DNA of 64,000 nt from Cytophaga aurantiaca DSM 3654 (GCF_000379725.1 NZ_KB903625.1:7804-71803); one strand, 5' to 3'; shown: positions 16,303 through 28,100, counted from the first letter of the stretch. Translations and numbers: made by a program. The notes: generated from the letters alone by a model not told the origin.

Positions 16303-19300
16303 ATGAAACTAAAAGCTCCCTTCCTTTCTGGAAACATCCCATTTCTTATTTTAGCCATTTTTGTTGGCGCAGTTGTATTCCGCTATGCACAAATTCCTAA
16401 AAAAATAAAATCGCCAACGCTTTACAACAAATACATTACAGCTTTTACCGGCGGAGAAATTTCGAGCAAGTCGTCTATACGGGTACGATTCGTAGATGAG
16501 ATGATAAAAGCTTCAGAAATTAATAAAGATGTCTATGGAAATACCTTTGCATTTGAACCATCTATTTGGGGCAGTGTAAGATGGATCGATACACGTACCA
16601 TTGAGTTCACTCCATCTTCAGACTTAGATCACAATAAAGAATTTAAAGCAAGCCTGAATTTAAAAGATATTCTTCCGAGCATTCCGGATTCACTCAAAAA
16701 ATTTGAATTTAAATTCCGAACAAAAAAACAGGCAATGAAAGTTGACGTAGGAATGCCTGCTCCTATAGACAATGAAAAACCACAATGGCAAAAAATTGAA
16801 GGAGTCATTACACTTCTGGATGCTGAATCAATGGAAAACATCTCCGAACTGTTTGCTGCATATCATGGAGAGCAACCTGTTAAGATGATATGGAAAGAGA
16901 TAACAGAAAACAATTATCGTTTCTCGATTGACAGCATCTTGCGAACGAATACGCCTTCAGAAGTAGAAATAAAATGGAGCAGCAACTACTACAGTAGTTT
17001 TGAATGCAACGGAACAACAAAAATTTCGATTTTACCTTTAGGGAATTTCTCACACATTCATACAAGCAGCAACAGTTATCCGGCACAATCTATTACGCTT
17101 GAATTTTCAGATCCAATAAAAAATAATCAGGTCTTAGATGGATTAATCCGTATTGGCAATGCAGATGCAACCTTCACAATCGAAGATAATAAAATCCACG
17201 TTTTTCCTACAAAACGTTTGCTGGGTGAAAAAGAAATAACGATTGAACAAAACATTCAGAATACAGAAGGACATGTATTACAAAGCAAATCTTCTGCTAC
17301 TGTATTGTTCGAAGAATTATATCCGGAAATCAGGCAAGTGGGAAAAGGTACAATCATTCCGCACTCAACCATATTACCTTTTGCTTTTGAAGCTGCAAAC
17401 ATTTCTGCAGTAGATGTACGCATCATTCAGATCACAGAAAAAAACATTCCACAATTTCTGCAGATCAATAAAATGGATCAACACAGCGAGTTAAAACGTG
17501 TTGGTAAAATTCTGTTGAATAAAAAAGTACAGCTTGATAAAAACAAAAAAATCGATTTAAAAAACTGGAACAGGCATGTAATCGATCTAAGCAAACTGAT
17601 TCAAACAGAACCGGGAGCCATATATCAGGTAGCACTTGGTTTTAGAAAATCGTATTCGCTCTATCCATGTGATGACACATCTTCTACCGATTCAAACAAC
17701 TCTTTAGAAATCGATGCAGATACATGGGGTGATCCGGATAGCTACTATTATGACTACGATTATTCATACTACGAAGATGAAGACTATGACGACCGGCAGA
17801 ATCCATGCAAAAAATATTATTACAATTACGAAAAAACCATTGTGCGTAATATTCTTGCCAGCAATCTCGGAATCTTTACAAAAAGAGGCTCTGAAGGTAC
17901 TGTATTTACAGCCATTACAGATCTGCTAAGTACTGCTCCATTATCAGGCGTTACAATAGAAATTTACGATTATCAGCAACAACTGATCGCATCCGGTAAA
18001 ACAGGACAAGATGGCACAACAAATATGAAGGTGAAAGGAAAACCATTTTTGCTTATTGCCAAATATGGCAAACAGCGTGGTTACCTGCACATGGACAATG
18101 GTTCTTCTTTATCATTAAGCCGGTTTGATACCGGTGGTAAAGAATATCATAAAGGTATGAAAGGATTCATCTTCGGTGAACGCGATGTGTGGAGACCGGG
18201 AGATTCGATTTATTTGAATTTTGTTCTGGAGGATAAATTAAAATCGCTGCCGGCTGCACACCCCGTTGTGTTTGAGTTATACAATCCACAGCAGGAACTT
18301 ATCCGAAGAATTGTAAAGACAACATCGGTGCATAATTTTTATGCATTCCATACCGCGACCGATGCAGACGCACGCACAGGAACCTACTCTGTAAAAGTGA
18401 TTGCCGGAGGTGCCACATTCGAAAAAAATATTAAGATCGAAACCATTATTGCAAACCGATTAAAAATCAATTTGGATTGGCAACCAATGGAGATTGAAAA
18501 GAAAGATCAGCAGTTGCAAGGAAAGCTCAGCGCGCACTGGCTGCATGGCGCTATTGCACAAAACCTAAAGGCGGAAGCATCGGTAACGTTTACGCAGGCC
18601 AAAGCAACATTTAAAAATTATGAAAACTATGTCTTTGATGATCCATCTCAAAAATTCATTACTGAAACAAAAGAGATCTTCAAAGGAAACTTAAGCGCAA
18701 CAGGCGCTGCAGACATTACCGCAGATCTGCACGTAGAAGGTGAAGTGCCAAGTATGCTGAAAGCGAATGTAAAAGCTCGCGTGTATGAGCCGGGTGGAAA
18801 TTTCAGCACATCGTATTTCAGCATTCCATTTCATACCTATCAAACGTATGTAGGCATTCAAGACGAAGCTGGCTCTTCCGAAAATATGCTATCAACGGAT
18901 AAAGAACATGCAATTAAACTGGTAACAGTAGATGCAAAAGGCAAACCTGTATCTGGTAAAAAATTAACGGTAGAACTTTATAAGATTTCCTGGAAATGGT
19001 GGTGGGATGCAACCGAAGACGATGAATTCAATTATAACGGAAGATCATTCGCACAGTGTGTTCAAAAAGACAGCCTTACAACGATCAATGGAAAAGCGCA
19101 ATGGATGCTGCGTGTGCGTCCTATAGACTGGGGACGGTATCTGATAAAAGTATGGGATGCAGATGGACACTGCAGCGGAAAAATTGTATACATGGATTGG
19201 CCGGGTTGGGGCGGTCGTGGTGAAGAAGAAAATCCACAAGGCACAAAAATGCTTGTGTTCAGTGCAAACAAACAAGTCTATGCTGTGGGAGAAAACATTA

Positions 19301-21843
19301 CACTGAATATCCCTACTGGTTTTGCAGGGAGAGCATTGTTGAGTTTAGAATCCGGAACAAAAGTAATCGGTTCATACTGGATTCAGGCACAGAAAGGGAT
19401 GACGCAATTTACATTCCCGGCAACAAAGAATATGGCACCGAATGTATATGCGCACATCACGCTCATACAACCGCATGCACAAACGAGTAACGACTTGCCA
19501 ATGCGCATGTATGGTATTCTTCCTTTACGTGTGGAAGATCCTGCTACACACCTGCACCCCGTCATTGCTATGGCCGATCAGCTCAAGCCGGAACAGAAAG
19601 CAAGTGTTCGTATTAATGAACGCGATGGAAAACCGATGACCTATACGATTGCAATTGTAGATGAAGGCTTGTTGGATCTTACACGTTATAAAATGCCGGA
19701 TGTGTGGAGTAATTTCAATGAACGTCAGGCACTGGATGTAAAAACCTGGGACATGTTTGATGAAGTAGCCGGTGCCGATGCATCAAAAATTAAAAATCTG
19801 TTAAGCATCGGTGGAGATGGCAGTCGCGGTCCGCTTGAAGGTGCAAAAGCAAACCGTTTCAAACCCGTTGTTTTATTTATGGGCCCATATCATGCGGGCG
19901 CAGGTGAAAGCAAAACACATACATTCACGTTGCCAAACTATGTCGGTTCTGTACGTGTGATGGTTATTGCAGCAGAGAACGGAACCTATGGTACGGAAGA
20001 AAAAACAGTGGCGATAAAAAAACCATTGATGCTGCTTGGTACACTACCACGCGTGCTAGGCCCGAATGAATCTTTCAAATTTCCTGTAACCGTTTTTGCC
20101 ATGGAATCCCGCATCAAAAATGTTTCGGTACAATTAGAAGTAAATGGTTTACTTACTTCAACCGGAAGTACTATCCAACAAATTTCTTTTTCTGAAACAG
20201 GAGAAAAACTTATTTCCTTTCCATTGAATGTAAAAGGTATGATCGGAAAAGCAACTGTACGCGTGACAGCACGCAGCGGAAAAGAAACTGCCGTATATGA
20301 AACAGAAATTGAAGTACGCAATCCGAATCCGCGTATATACACTGTTTCTGAAACAACACTGGATGCAGGAAAACTCTGGACACAATCCTGTACACCGGCA
20401 GGTATGACAGGCAGCAATCGTGCAACGATAGAAGTTTCTTCGATACCACCATTGAATCTTACCAAACGGCTGGGTTATCTGATCCATTATCCCTATGGAT
20501 GTGTAGAGCAGACAACATCGTCTGTATTTCCTCAATTGTTCTTAAGCAAATTACTTTCACTTTCTGCTCAGCAAAAAAATGAAATCGATAAAAATATCAA
20601 AGCGGGTATTGCACGGCTAAAAACATTTCAATTAAATGATGGCAGTCTTTCTTATTGGCCGGGTGATTATGAAACAAACAATTGGGGTACCTGTTATGCC
20701 GGGCATTTCATGATCGAAGCAGAACGTATTGGGTATATTCTTCCATATGGTTTTAAAGATAAATGGATCAATTATCAAAAAACACTCGCTCGTAACTGGG
20801 ACAATGACGATGAAGTTCCTCAGGCGTATCGCTTGTATTTGCTGGCATTGGCAAAATCTCCGGAAATAGGTGCAATGAATCGTCTGCGCTTAGCTAAGCT
20901 CAAATCTATACCAGCAATTTGGTATCTGGCTGCGGCATATCATTTAGCAGGACAAACGGAAGTTGCGAAAGAAATGACTGCAAATACTGCGTTAACCGTT
21001 ACAGATTACAAGGAACTATCGAATACATTTGGTTCGGATGAACGGGACAAAGCCATCATTTTACAAAGTCTTAGTATCCTCGGACAAAAAACAAAAGCTG
21101 CTCCGCTGATGCGTGAACTTGCTGCAACATTAAACGGTAATGCCTATTTAAATACACAGGAAACAGCCTATGCATTGGTAGCTATAGCAACATATACCGG
21201 CAGCACTCGCACAACATCCAATATGTTATTCAGCTACCGTACAAAAGAAGGCACATGGAAAGAAGTGAATGCAACTTCACCAATCTGGCAATATAGCTGG
21301 GATAACAACGAAGCTAAAACAGTTGAAATTAAAAATACCGGACAAGGTATCCTTTTCACAAAAGTAATTACAACTGGCATTCCTGTAGAAGGTGACAAAA
21401 CAGATGCTTCGAATGGTTTGCGTCTGAGCATAGATTATATATCTATGGATGGAAAAAAATTAAATCCTGCTTCCGTAACACAAGGCACAGATTTTATGGC
21501 ACTCGTAACGCTGGTAAATACAGGTACACGTAATTATGAACAAATGTCGCTTACACAAATATTTCCTTCGGGATGGGAGATTCACAATTCACGTATGGAT
21601 CCATCCGGAAAAGTATACCACTATGATGTGCCCGATTATGAAGACATCCGTGATGACCGTATTAACAGTTTTTACGATCTGGCAGTAAAAGAGAAAAAAA
21701 CATTTATGGTGTTGCTGCACGCAAGTTATGAAGGACGTTTTTATTTGCCTACCGTTTATTCTGAGGCAATGTACGATCATGCCATCAATGCGCGTCAACA
21801 CGGCATGTGGGTAGAAGTAACTGCAAACACGGTAGAATTATGA
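16303..21843 (+). CDS. Bacterial alpha-2-macroglobulin (YfhM-like)
   Basis: About 1846 residues from the ATG at 16303 (a TTG six codons earlier also opens the frame). The N-terminus is a membrane anchor (residues about 10-30) without a lipobox cysteine. MG-type beta domains follow, with the bait and receptor regions after. The thioester motif CVEQ sits at residue 1400 (YPYGCVEQTTSS), then an alpha-helical TED with repeated LNDGSLSYWPGD segments. Such proteins trap proteases in the periplasm after their bait is cut. Residues about 471-510 hold an unusual Tyr/Asp-rich insert. It overlaps pbpC by 4 bp, the pairing known from Escherichia coli yfhM-pbpC. Confidence 0.93.
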   Translation: MKLKAPFLSGNIPFLILAIFVGAVVFRYAQIPKKIKSPTLYNKYITAFTGGEISSKSSIRVRFVDEMIKASEINKDVYGNTFAFEPSIWGSVRWIDTRTIEFTPSSDLDHNKEFKASLNLKDILPSIPDSLKKFEFKFRTKKQAMKVDVGMPAPIDNEKPQWQKIEGVITLLDAESMENISELFAAYHGEQPVKMIWKEITENNYRFSIDSILRTNTPSEVEIKWSSNYYSSFECNGTTKISILPLGNFSHIHTSSNSYPAQSITLEFSDPIKNNQVLDGLIRIGNADATFTIEDNKIHVFPTKRLLGEKEITIEQNIQNTEGHVLQSKSSATVLFEELYPEIRQVGKGTIIPHSTILPFAFEAANISAVDVRIIQITEKNIPQFLQINKMDQHSELKRVGKILLNKKVQLDKNKKIDLKNWNRHVIDLSKLIQTEPGAIYQVALGFRKSYSLYPCDDTSSTDSNNSLEIDADTWGDPDSYYYDYDYSYYEDEDYDDRQNPCKKYYYNYEKTIVRNILASNLGIFTKRGSEGTVFTAITDLLSTAPLSGVTIEIYDYQQQLIASGKTGQDGTTNMKVKGKPFLLIAKYGKQRGYLHMDNGSSLSLSRFDTGGKEYHKGMKGFIFGERDVWRPGDSIYLNFVLEDKLKSLPAAHPVVFELYNPQQELIRRIVKTTSVHNFYAFHTATDADARTGTYSVKVIAGGATFEKNIKIETIIANRLKINLDWQPMEIEKKDQQLQGKLSAHWLHGAIAQNLKAEASVTFTQAKATFKNYENYVFDDPSQKFITETKEIFKGNLSATGAADITADLHVEGEVPSMLKANVKARVYEPGGNFSTSYFSIPFHTYQTYVGIQDEAGSSENMLSTDKEHAIKLVTVDAKGKPVSGKKLTVELYKISWKWWWDATEDDEFNYNGRSFAQCVQKDSLTTINGKAQWMLRVRPIDWGRYLIKVWDADGHCSGKIVYMDWPGWGGRGEEENPQGTKMLVFSANKQVYAVGENITLNIPTGFAGRALLSLESGTKVIGSYWIQAQKGMTQFTFPATKNMAPNVYAHITLIQPHAQTSNDLPMRMYGILPLRVEDPATHLHPVIAMADQLKPEQKASVRINERDGKPMTYTIAIVDEGLLDLTRYKMPDVWSNFNERQALDVKTWDMFDEVAGADASKIKNLLSIGGDGSRGPLEGAKANRFKPVVLFMGPYHAGAGESKTHTFTLPNYVGSVRVMVIAAENGTYGTEEKTVAIKKPLMLLGTLPRVLGPNESFKFPVTVFAMESRIKNVSVQLEVNGLLTSTGSTIQQISFSETGEKLISFPLNVKGMIGKATVRVTARSGKETAVYETEIEVRNPNPRIYTVSETTLDAGKLWTQSCTPAGMTGSNRATIEVSSIPPLNLTKRLGYLIHYPYGCVEQTTSSVFPQLFLSKLLSLSAQQKNEIDKNIKAGIARLKTFQLNDGSLSYWPGDYETNNWGTCYAGHFMIEAERIGYILPYGFKDKWINYQKTLARNWDNDDEVPQAYRLYLLALAKSPEIGAMNRLRLAKLKSIPAIWYLAAAYHLAGQTEVAKEMTANTALTVTDYKELSNTFGSDERDKAIILQSLSILGQKTKAAPLMRELAATLNGNAYLNTQETAYALVAIATYTGSTRTTSNMLFSYRTKEGTWKEVNATSPIWQYSWDNNEAKTVEIKNTGQGILFTKVITTGIPVEGDKTDASNGLRLSIDYISMDGKKLNPASVTQGTDFMALVTLVNTGTRNYEQMSLTQIFPSGWEIHNSRMDPSGKVYHYDVPDYEDIRDDRINSFYDLAVKEKKTFMVLLHASYEGRFYLPTVYSEAMYDHAINARQHGMWVEVTANTVEL

Positions 21844-24236
21844 AACGCATTCTTACAGGTAAAAAAAAGATCAGGATTCTATTCGGAATTCTGTTCTTTG
21901 CAATCCTAACCGGATATTATTTTTGCTTGCCTGATCCATTGTTTCAGGATCCGGTATCCACGGTAGTTCTGGATAGAAATCATGAATTGTTAGGCGCGCG
22001 TATTGCCAGCGATGGACAGTGGCGTTTTCCTCATACAGAAGAAGTACCGGCTAAATTTCAAACAGCCATCATCTGTTTTGAAGACAAGCGTTTTGAATCG
22101 CATTCGGGTGTAGATGCGTTTGCTCTTGCACGCGCTTTTAATCATAACATTCATAACAACAGAATTGTAAGCGGCGGCAGTACGTTGAGCATGCAGGTTA
22201 TACGACTTTCCCGCAAAGGACAGCCACGAACAATCGTAGAGAAATTGATTGAAATTATTTTAGCTACGCGGCTTGAACTTCGATATTCGAAAAAAGAAAT
22301 TATGGCTTTATATGCGGCCAATGCTCCTTTTGGTGGCAATGTAGTTGGATTAGAAGCCGCTGCATGGAAATATTATGGGCGTGATGCAACAAAACTTTCA
22401 TGGGCTGAAACAGCAACATTAGCAGTACTTCCAAACAGTCCAGCTCTTATTCATCCGGGAAGAAACAGGCAGATATTACAGAAAAAAAGAGACCGGCTGT
22501 TAAACAAGCTGTATCAGGAAGGCACGATCGATTCTGTAACATGTGTACTTTCTAAAACCGAACAACTTCCGGATCGACCATTAAATCTACCCGATAACGC
22601 ATCACACCTTACCGAAACAATCCGTCAATCACAAAAAAAAGATGCTGCAATATCCGCAGTAATTGTTTCTACCATCGACATTCATATACAACAGCATGTA
22701 CAACATGTTATAAACAGACAGTATCATCAATTAAAAGAAAATAATATTTACAATGCAGCAGCACTTGTGATCGATACAGAAACAGGTGATGTGCTTGCAT
22801 ACATCGGAAATACAACCGACTCCACCAATGCACATCATAACCAGGTAGATATCGTACATGCAAAAAGAAGCAGCGGAAGTATTTTAAAACCTTTGTTATA
22901 TGCACAGATGCTGAATGCCGGAGAAATTCTTCCGAATACACTTGTGCCCGATATTCCAACGCATTTTAATGGATACGCCCCCAAAAATTTTGATTTGACA
23001 TACGATGGTGCAGTGCCGGCAAGCAAAGCACTTGCACGTTCATTAAATATTCCGGCAGCACGTATGCTGCAGCAGCATGGTACCGATCGGTTTTATAATG
23101 AGCTGAAAAAAATGGGAATGACCACACTGGATCAATCTCCTATGCATTACGGTTTGTCTCTAATTCTGGGTGGTGCAGAAACAAGCCTGTGGGATTTAGG
23201 TGCAATCTATTCAAGTATGGGAAGAACGTTAAAACAATTTAGTACAAACGGAAACAAATATGATCCGCAAGCATTTCGTGCATTAAATATATACCTGCCT
23301 GCTTCACATATGCCCGCAAAAAAAGAAACCATGTGTACAACATCTTTGCTTGATGCAGCTGCAGTATGGCATACATTTGAATCGATGTCGGAAGTTGTAC
23401 GCCCCGATATAGAAAGCAATTGGCAGAACTTTGAATCTTCCGGCAGGATTGCATGGAAAACAGGTACGAGCTTTGGTTTCCGTGACGGATGGGCAGTTGG
23501 ATGTACGCCGCAATATGTTGTAGCTGTATGGACAGGAAATGCAGATGGAGAAGGGCGCCCGGGGCTTACAGGAATATCTGCAGCTGCACCTATCCTATTC
23601 GATATCTTTCATGTACTTGAACAAAAATCAATCTGGTTTGAATTTCCCGCAGCCGATACCAAAACAATACAAGTGTGTAAACAGAGCGGACACAAGGCCG
23701 GCGAATACTGTACCGACACAGAATCATTGGCCGTGCCGCAAGCAGGATTAAAAACAACTCTTTGCCCATATCACATTCCTGTATATGTAGATGCTGAAGG
23801 CAATCGTGTCAACGGCGCATGTATCTCTCCTACGGAAATGGTTATTAAATCCTTCTTCGTATTACCACCCATTCAGGCATTGTATTACAAACGAAAAAAT
23901 CCGGACTATACTTCTCTACCTGCATTCAGAAAGGGTTGTATCAACAATGAAGAACAATCGATGGCAATGATCTATCCGCATACATCAAGTCGCATTTACA
24001 TTCCGGTAAATCTGGATGGTACATTAAGCAAAACTGTTTTTCAAGCTACACACCCGAAAGCAGGAGAAACTATTTACTGGCACGTCGATGATTTTTATAT
24101 GGGAGAAACAAACGGTACGCACGAACTTGCTTTATATCCCGAATCGGGAAACCATATACTCACATTGATAGACAGCAGCGGTGAAGTATTAAAAATAGAA
24201 TTTGAAGTATTGGAAAATTTGAAAACACAATTATAA
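21840..24236 (+). CDS. pbpC: Penicillin-binding protein 1C
   Basis: A 798-residue bifunctional peptidoglycan synthase, starting at an ATG that overlaps the previous stop (ATGA). Residues about 10-28 are the membrane anchor. The GT51 glycosyltransferase has CFEDKRFESHSGVD with the catalytic Glu and GGSTLSMQ. The transpeptidase has the SxxK motif in KRSSGSILKPL, SLN, and KTGTS. A C-terminal beta domain matches the BiPBP_C extension typical of PBP1C. It makes and repairs cell wall; coupling to the macroglobulin fits a periplasmic defence-and-repair unit. The last codon is followed by degenerate TTATGAA heptamers. Confidence 0.94.
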   Translation: MKRILTGKKKIRILFGILFFAILTGYYFCLPDPLFQDPVSTVVLDRNHELLGARIASDGQWRFPHTEEVPAKFQTAIICFEDKRFESHSGVDAFALARAFNHNIHNNRIVSGGSTLSMQVIRLSRKGQPRTIVEKLIEIILATRLELRYSKKEIMALYAANAPFGGNVVGLEAAAWKYYGRDATKLSWAETATLAVLPNSPALIHPGRNRQILQKKRDRLLNKLYQEGTIDSVTCVLSKTEQLPDRPLNLPDNASHLTETIRQSQKKDAAISAVIVSTIDIHIQQHVQHVINRQYHQLKENNIYNAAALVIDTETGDVLAYIGNTTDSTNAHHNQVDIVHAKRSSGSILKPLLYAQMLNAGEILPNTLVPDIPTHFNGYAPKNFDLTYDGAVPASKALARSLNIPAARMLQQHGTDRFYNELKKMGMTTLDQSPMHYGLSLILGGAETSLWDLGAIYSSMGRTLKQFSTNGNKYDPQAFRALNIYLPASHMPAKKETMCTTSLLDAAAVWHTFESMSEVVRPDIESNWQNFESSGRIAWKTGTSFGFRDGWAVGCTPQYVVAVWTGNADGEGRPGLTGISAAAPILFDIFHVLEQKSIWFEFPAADTKTIQVCKQSGHKAGEYCTDTESLAVPQAGLKTTLCPYHIPVYVDAEGNRVNGACISPTEMVIKSFFVLPPIQALYYKRKNPDYTSLPAFRKGCINNEEQSMAMIYPHTSSRIYIPVNLDGTLSKTVFQATHPKAGETIYWHVDDFYMGETNGTHELALYPESGNHILTLIDSSGEVLKIEFEVLENLKTQL

Positions 24237-24265
24237 ATTATGAGTTATGAATTATAAATTACAAA
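24231..24265. repeat. Degenerate TTATGAA heptamer array
   Basis: Five consecutive 7-bp units (TTATAAA TTATGAG TTATGAA TTATAAA TTACAAA) beginning at the stop codon of pbpC. Same family as the 13-copy array at 9641, read on the opposite strand. Confidence 0.7.
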
Positions 24266-24334
24266 TGAACCACTAGGAGAAACTTGAACATTTTGTATTG
24301 TCTGGCAACTGGTGCCTAGAAACCAGGAACTCTT

Positions 24335-25090
24335 TTACAATCCCAACAAACTCAACAGTTGTTCCTTTTTCCGTACAGATACCGGCACTTGTGATCCATC
24401 CGACATGACAGCGTAACCACCGTCTGTTTTTATATATTCTTTCAGATGTTTTACATTAATCAGATGCGAATGATGCACACGTAAAAAATTATCTGCTTCA
24501 AGCATGTCTTCAAACTCTTTCAATGTGCGGGTTACTAGTACTTGCTTTTTGTTTGTAAGATAAAACAAGGTATAGTTTTTCTGTGACTCACATTGAATAA
24601 TATCATCCACATTTACAACCTGAACTTTATCTACACTATTCAATGCAATCCGTTTGTTCGAGGTTTTAATTCCTTTCATGCTTTCCAGCAGCAGTTCCAT
24701 ATTTTCTTTCAGGGAACTTTGCACATCCTGTACGTTGATTTTTTGCACAGCTTGTATAAGATCTTCGTGATCCACCGGCTTTAATAAATAATCAATTGCA
24801 CTAAATTTAAATGCCTTAATCGCATATTCATCATAAGCCGTAGTAAATATGATCTGAAATGGAATGACACCTTGCTGACGAAGTTTTCCGATCAGATCAA
24901 AGCCGCTGCCATCCGACATACGGATATCCAAGAAGATCACGTCGGGTGTTGTGCTTTTAATCAACTGCAATCCGCTTTCTACTCCATCTGCCTCTCCGAT
25001 TACCTGAACATTCTGACAATAGGTTTTTATGTCGCTCTTCAGTGCGCTCCGAGCTTTTTCTACATCGTCAATGATCAATGCTTTTATCAT
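24335..25090 (-). CDS. LytTR-family response regulator
   Basis: A 251-residue regulator. Residues 1-120 are a receiver domain with phospho-acceptor D55 (TPDVIFLDIRMSDG) and a TTA(Y) switch and KPVDHEDL lysine. Residues about 145-250 form a LytTR DNA-binding domain (IIQCESQKNYTLFYLTN, VTRTLKEFEDMLE, FLRVHHSHLINVKHL). I chose the ATG at 25090 rather than an in-frame GTG at 25129, because the latter lies inside a hairpin and only adds residues that are not part of the receiver. It is co-transcribed with, and presumably phosphorylated by, the propeller kinase just upstream. Confidence 0.93.
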   Translation of the reverse strand: MIKALIIDDVEKARSALKSDIKTYCQNVQVIGEADGVESGLQLIKSTTPDVIFLDIRMSDGSGFDLIGKLRQQGVIPFQIIFTTAYDEYAIKAFKFSAIDYLLKPVDHEDLIQAVQKINVQDVQSSLKENMELLLESMKGIKTSNKRIALNSVDKVQVVNVDDIIQCESQKNYTLFYLTNKKQVLVTRTLKEFEDMLEADNFLRVHHSHLINVKHLKEYIKTDGGYAVMSDGSQVPVSVRKKEQLLSLLGL

Positions 25091-25112
25091 AATAGTTTGT
25101 CTAGCCTTATTT

Positions 25113-25152
25113 GTTATTCGTCGGACCACAAAAAAGTGGTTTGACGAATAAC
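25113..25152. repeat. Hairpin with GACCAC-AAAAAA-GTGGTC core, copy 2
   Basis: A 17-bp stem with two G:T positions and an AAAAAA loop between the kinase stop and the LytTR start. Its core is the same as that at 9744-9777. In this place it could modulate the ratio of kinase to regulator in the shared transcript. Confidence 0.75.
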
Positions 25153-25160
25153 GTTATAAA

Positions 25161-28100
25161 TTATTGCTGAAATGGTATCAATAGCGTTACACGTGTGCCA
25201 ACAGCTTCCTGCTGTTCATTTATAAGATCGATTACAGAAATTTTTATCGCTTCCAGATTCAGTTTTTTATTTAATATATTCAGTCGCTCTTGTGTGACGG
25301 TAATTGCGGCCGACTTATGTTGCTGCATGGATTGTTGTTTCAACGCTGCAGCCTTCTCTCTGCCGATACCATCGTCTTCAATCACACAGTGCAGATAATT
25401 TTCTTCCAATTTAAACCCAACATGTATTGTTCCCTTTCCTTCTTTTGCAGCCATTCCATGCAAAATTGCATTCTCCACAAAAGGCTGAATCAGCATGGGT
25501 GGAATTTGTACGAACGAAGGATCAATCGCATCTTCTACTTCAATAGTAAAATCAAATGCATCTTCGTGACTTAGTTGTTCAAGTTCTGCATACATTCTCA
25601 GACCTGTAATTTCATTTTCTAAACTGATAAATGTATCCATCGAATGATCGAGCATGGAACGCATCAGCTTAGCAAATTTTGAAAGATATATTTTTGCTTC
25701 TTCGGGTTTATCTTCCGCAATCAAACCTTTAATAGAATTAAGACAGTTGAATAAAAAATGCGGATTCATCTGCAACCGAAGTGCCTTCTGCTCAAGTTCT
25801 ATCAAAGCGCGTTCGGCTTCAAGACGTTGTTTCTCCAACACGTTTTCCTTTTTCAATTTGCGTGATGCCGATAAGATCAACCACCAGACGGCACAAACAA
25901 ACAGTACAAGTACTGCAAAAATAAACCACCACGTTTGCCAGAAGGGTGGCTTAATTGTAAATGTATAAACAGCATCACTTTCACTCCAATTGCCACGTTC
26001 ATTTTTTGCTTTTACTTTAAATGTATATGTACCAGCAGACAAGTTGGAATATATTGCTTCTCTTTTTGTTGTAGACGGCGACCACTCTTTATCAAATCCT
26101 TCAAGCATCCAGCTGTATTGAACGGCTTCCGGATTGGCCTGTTCCACACCAATAAATTCAAAACTCAAATGATTTTGATCGTAAGGAAGTACTAAATTTT
26201 TAGGCAACGCATACCACGGTGTAAGCACTTTGCCATACGGTGTTGTTTCAACTTTATCGAAAAATAAATGCATGCCCGTTATATGAACACGAGGTGATTT
26301 TAATTTTCGTTCTGCAGCAGGATTAAATACCGTTGCAGACTTTACAGTTCCAAACCAGATGCAGCTGCGATTGTCAAGACATATTGCATTGTGCATGGTT
26401 TCAATGCCTGTAAAACCTTCGGATTTCCCATAATGCCGAATCACTTCAATTACATTTACACTAGACAAATACATGCAATCAATTCCCTTATCTGTACCGA
26501 TCCAAAGGCTTCCTTCAAGATCACGTATACAGGAATAAATATTATTAGAAGACAACCCTTTCTGTTTGGTAAGTGAAATAAATTTTACTCCATCGTATAC
26601 GATCACCCCCGCATTGGCTGTACCAAATATAATACTCCCCCTTTCATCAACTAATGAACAACGGATCATATTACTTGTTAAACCATTTTGCGTCGAATAA
26701 TTTTTAATTGTATAGGTATTGTCTTCTGAAAAACGAATTACACTGATACCATTACCTGCTGTACCGGCCCATATATTCCCTTTGCGGTCTGCAACTAGTG
26801 TATTGATGCGATCTCCGGCCAGTCCATCACGCGGACGAATATTCTTAACTGCATACGTATTGTTTTTAGCAGGCAGCAAACAACTGATACCACCGCCCGC
26901 AGTAGCCAATAAAATTCTGCCACTTGCATCGATTAAAATATAATTAATAAAATTGCTGCTTAATCCATTTCGATTGTTAAAGTGACGAAATGTTTTTCCA
27001 TTGTACATGTATACACCATCTGAAATGGTTCCGAGCCAGATATTACCATTCTGATCCTGCGCCATACATTTTACTTTAGAAGCCGTAAAGCCGTTGCGTT
27101 CGGAAAAACGTTTATAAATCTTTCCATCATATGTCGTTACTCCACCTTCCGAAGTACCAAACCACATAAGACCGGTGCTATCCTGTAAAATAGAATACAC
27201 CCATGTACCGAACACACCTTTAATTGCAGTGTAGTGTATAAAACGTTCGCTGCTTAATTTGCTCACGCCGCCACCCGAAGTTCCAAACCAAAGATTTCCG
27301 AATGAATCTTTCATCGTGCACATCACAACATTTTTTGCCAGTCCTTCTGTTTCTGTAATCTGTGTAAAAGAAGTATCTGTTTCGTTGTATTTCGTAACAC
27401 CGCTCGCGGTAGCAAACCATATCACTCCATTGCCGGCATCTACACAATCAAAAACTGTATTGTTGGCAAGCCCATCCGATTTTTGGATAGAAAAAAAAGT
27501 ATTTCCGTGAAATACTGCAACACCTCCGCCATAGGTGCACACCCATATTCCACCATCTCTTCTTATAGATAAGGACGTAATGATATTGTTTGGCAATCCT
27601 TTAGCTGTCGAAAAATATTCTGTCTGCCAGTTCCCTTTTTCTTTATTGAAACGGTACAATCCATTATCTGTACCCGCCAATAAATTACCTGCTGCATCCT
27701 GCACCAAACAGTTGATGCGCACGCTCGATGCTTCGTGTAGTTCGAGCGAAAATGGAACAATACGTCCCTTTGCGGAATGAAAAACACCTTTCTCTGTAGC
27801 AATCCAGATCGTCCCTTGATTGTCCTCTATCAGATCATTTATGGATACCGATCCTAAACCTTGCGCTGTTGTAAACGTTGAAAATTTTTTACCATCATAA
27901 ACAGACAACCCATTGTCAGTACCGACCCATAAATTACCCAGCGTATCTTTTAATATACACCGAACGTAATTATTCGCCAATCCCTCCTGTGTGGTATAGC
28001 TGGTAAAATCAATTCCGTCAAAACGACTCAGACCGCCTCCCCGTGTACCAAACCAGATATTGCCGTTATTATCTTCGCACATTGCATAAACCTGCGACTG

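Noticed and set aside
25091-25129. GTG extension of the LytTR regulator
   Set aside because: The GTG lies in the stem of a hairpin repeat and the added residues are not part of a receiver domain; the ATG at 25090 begins the fold properly.
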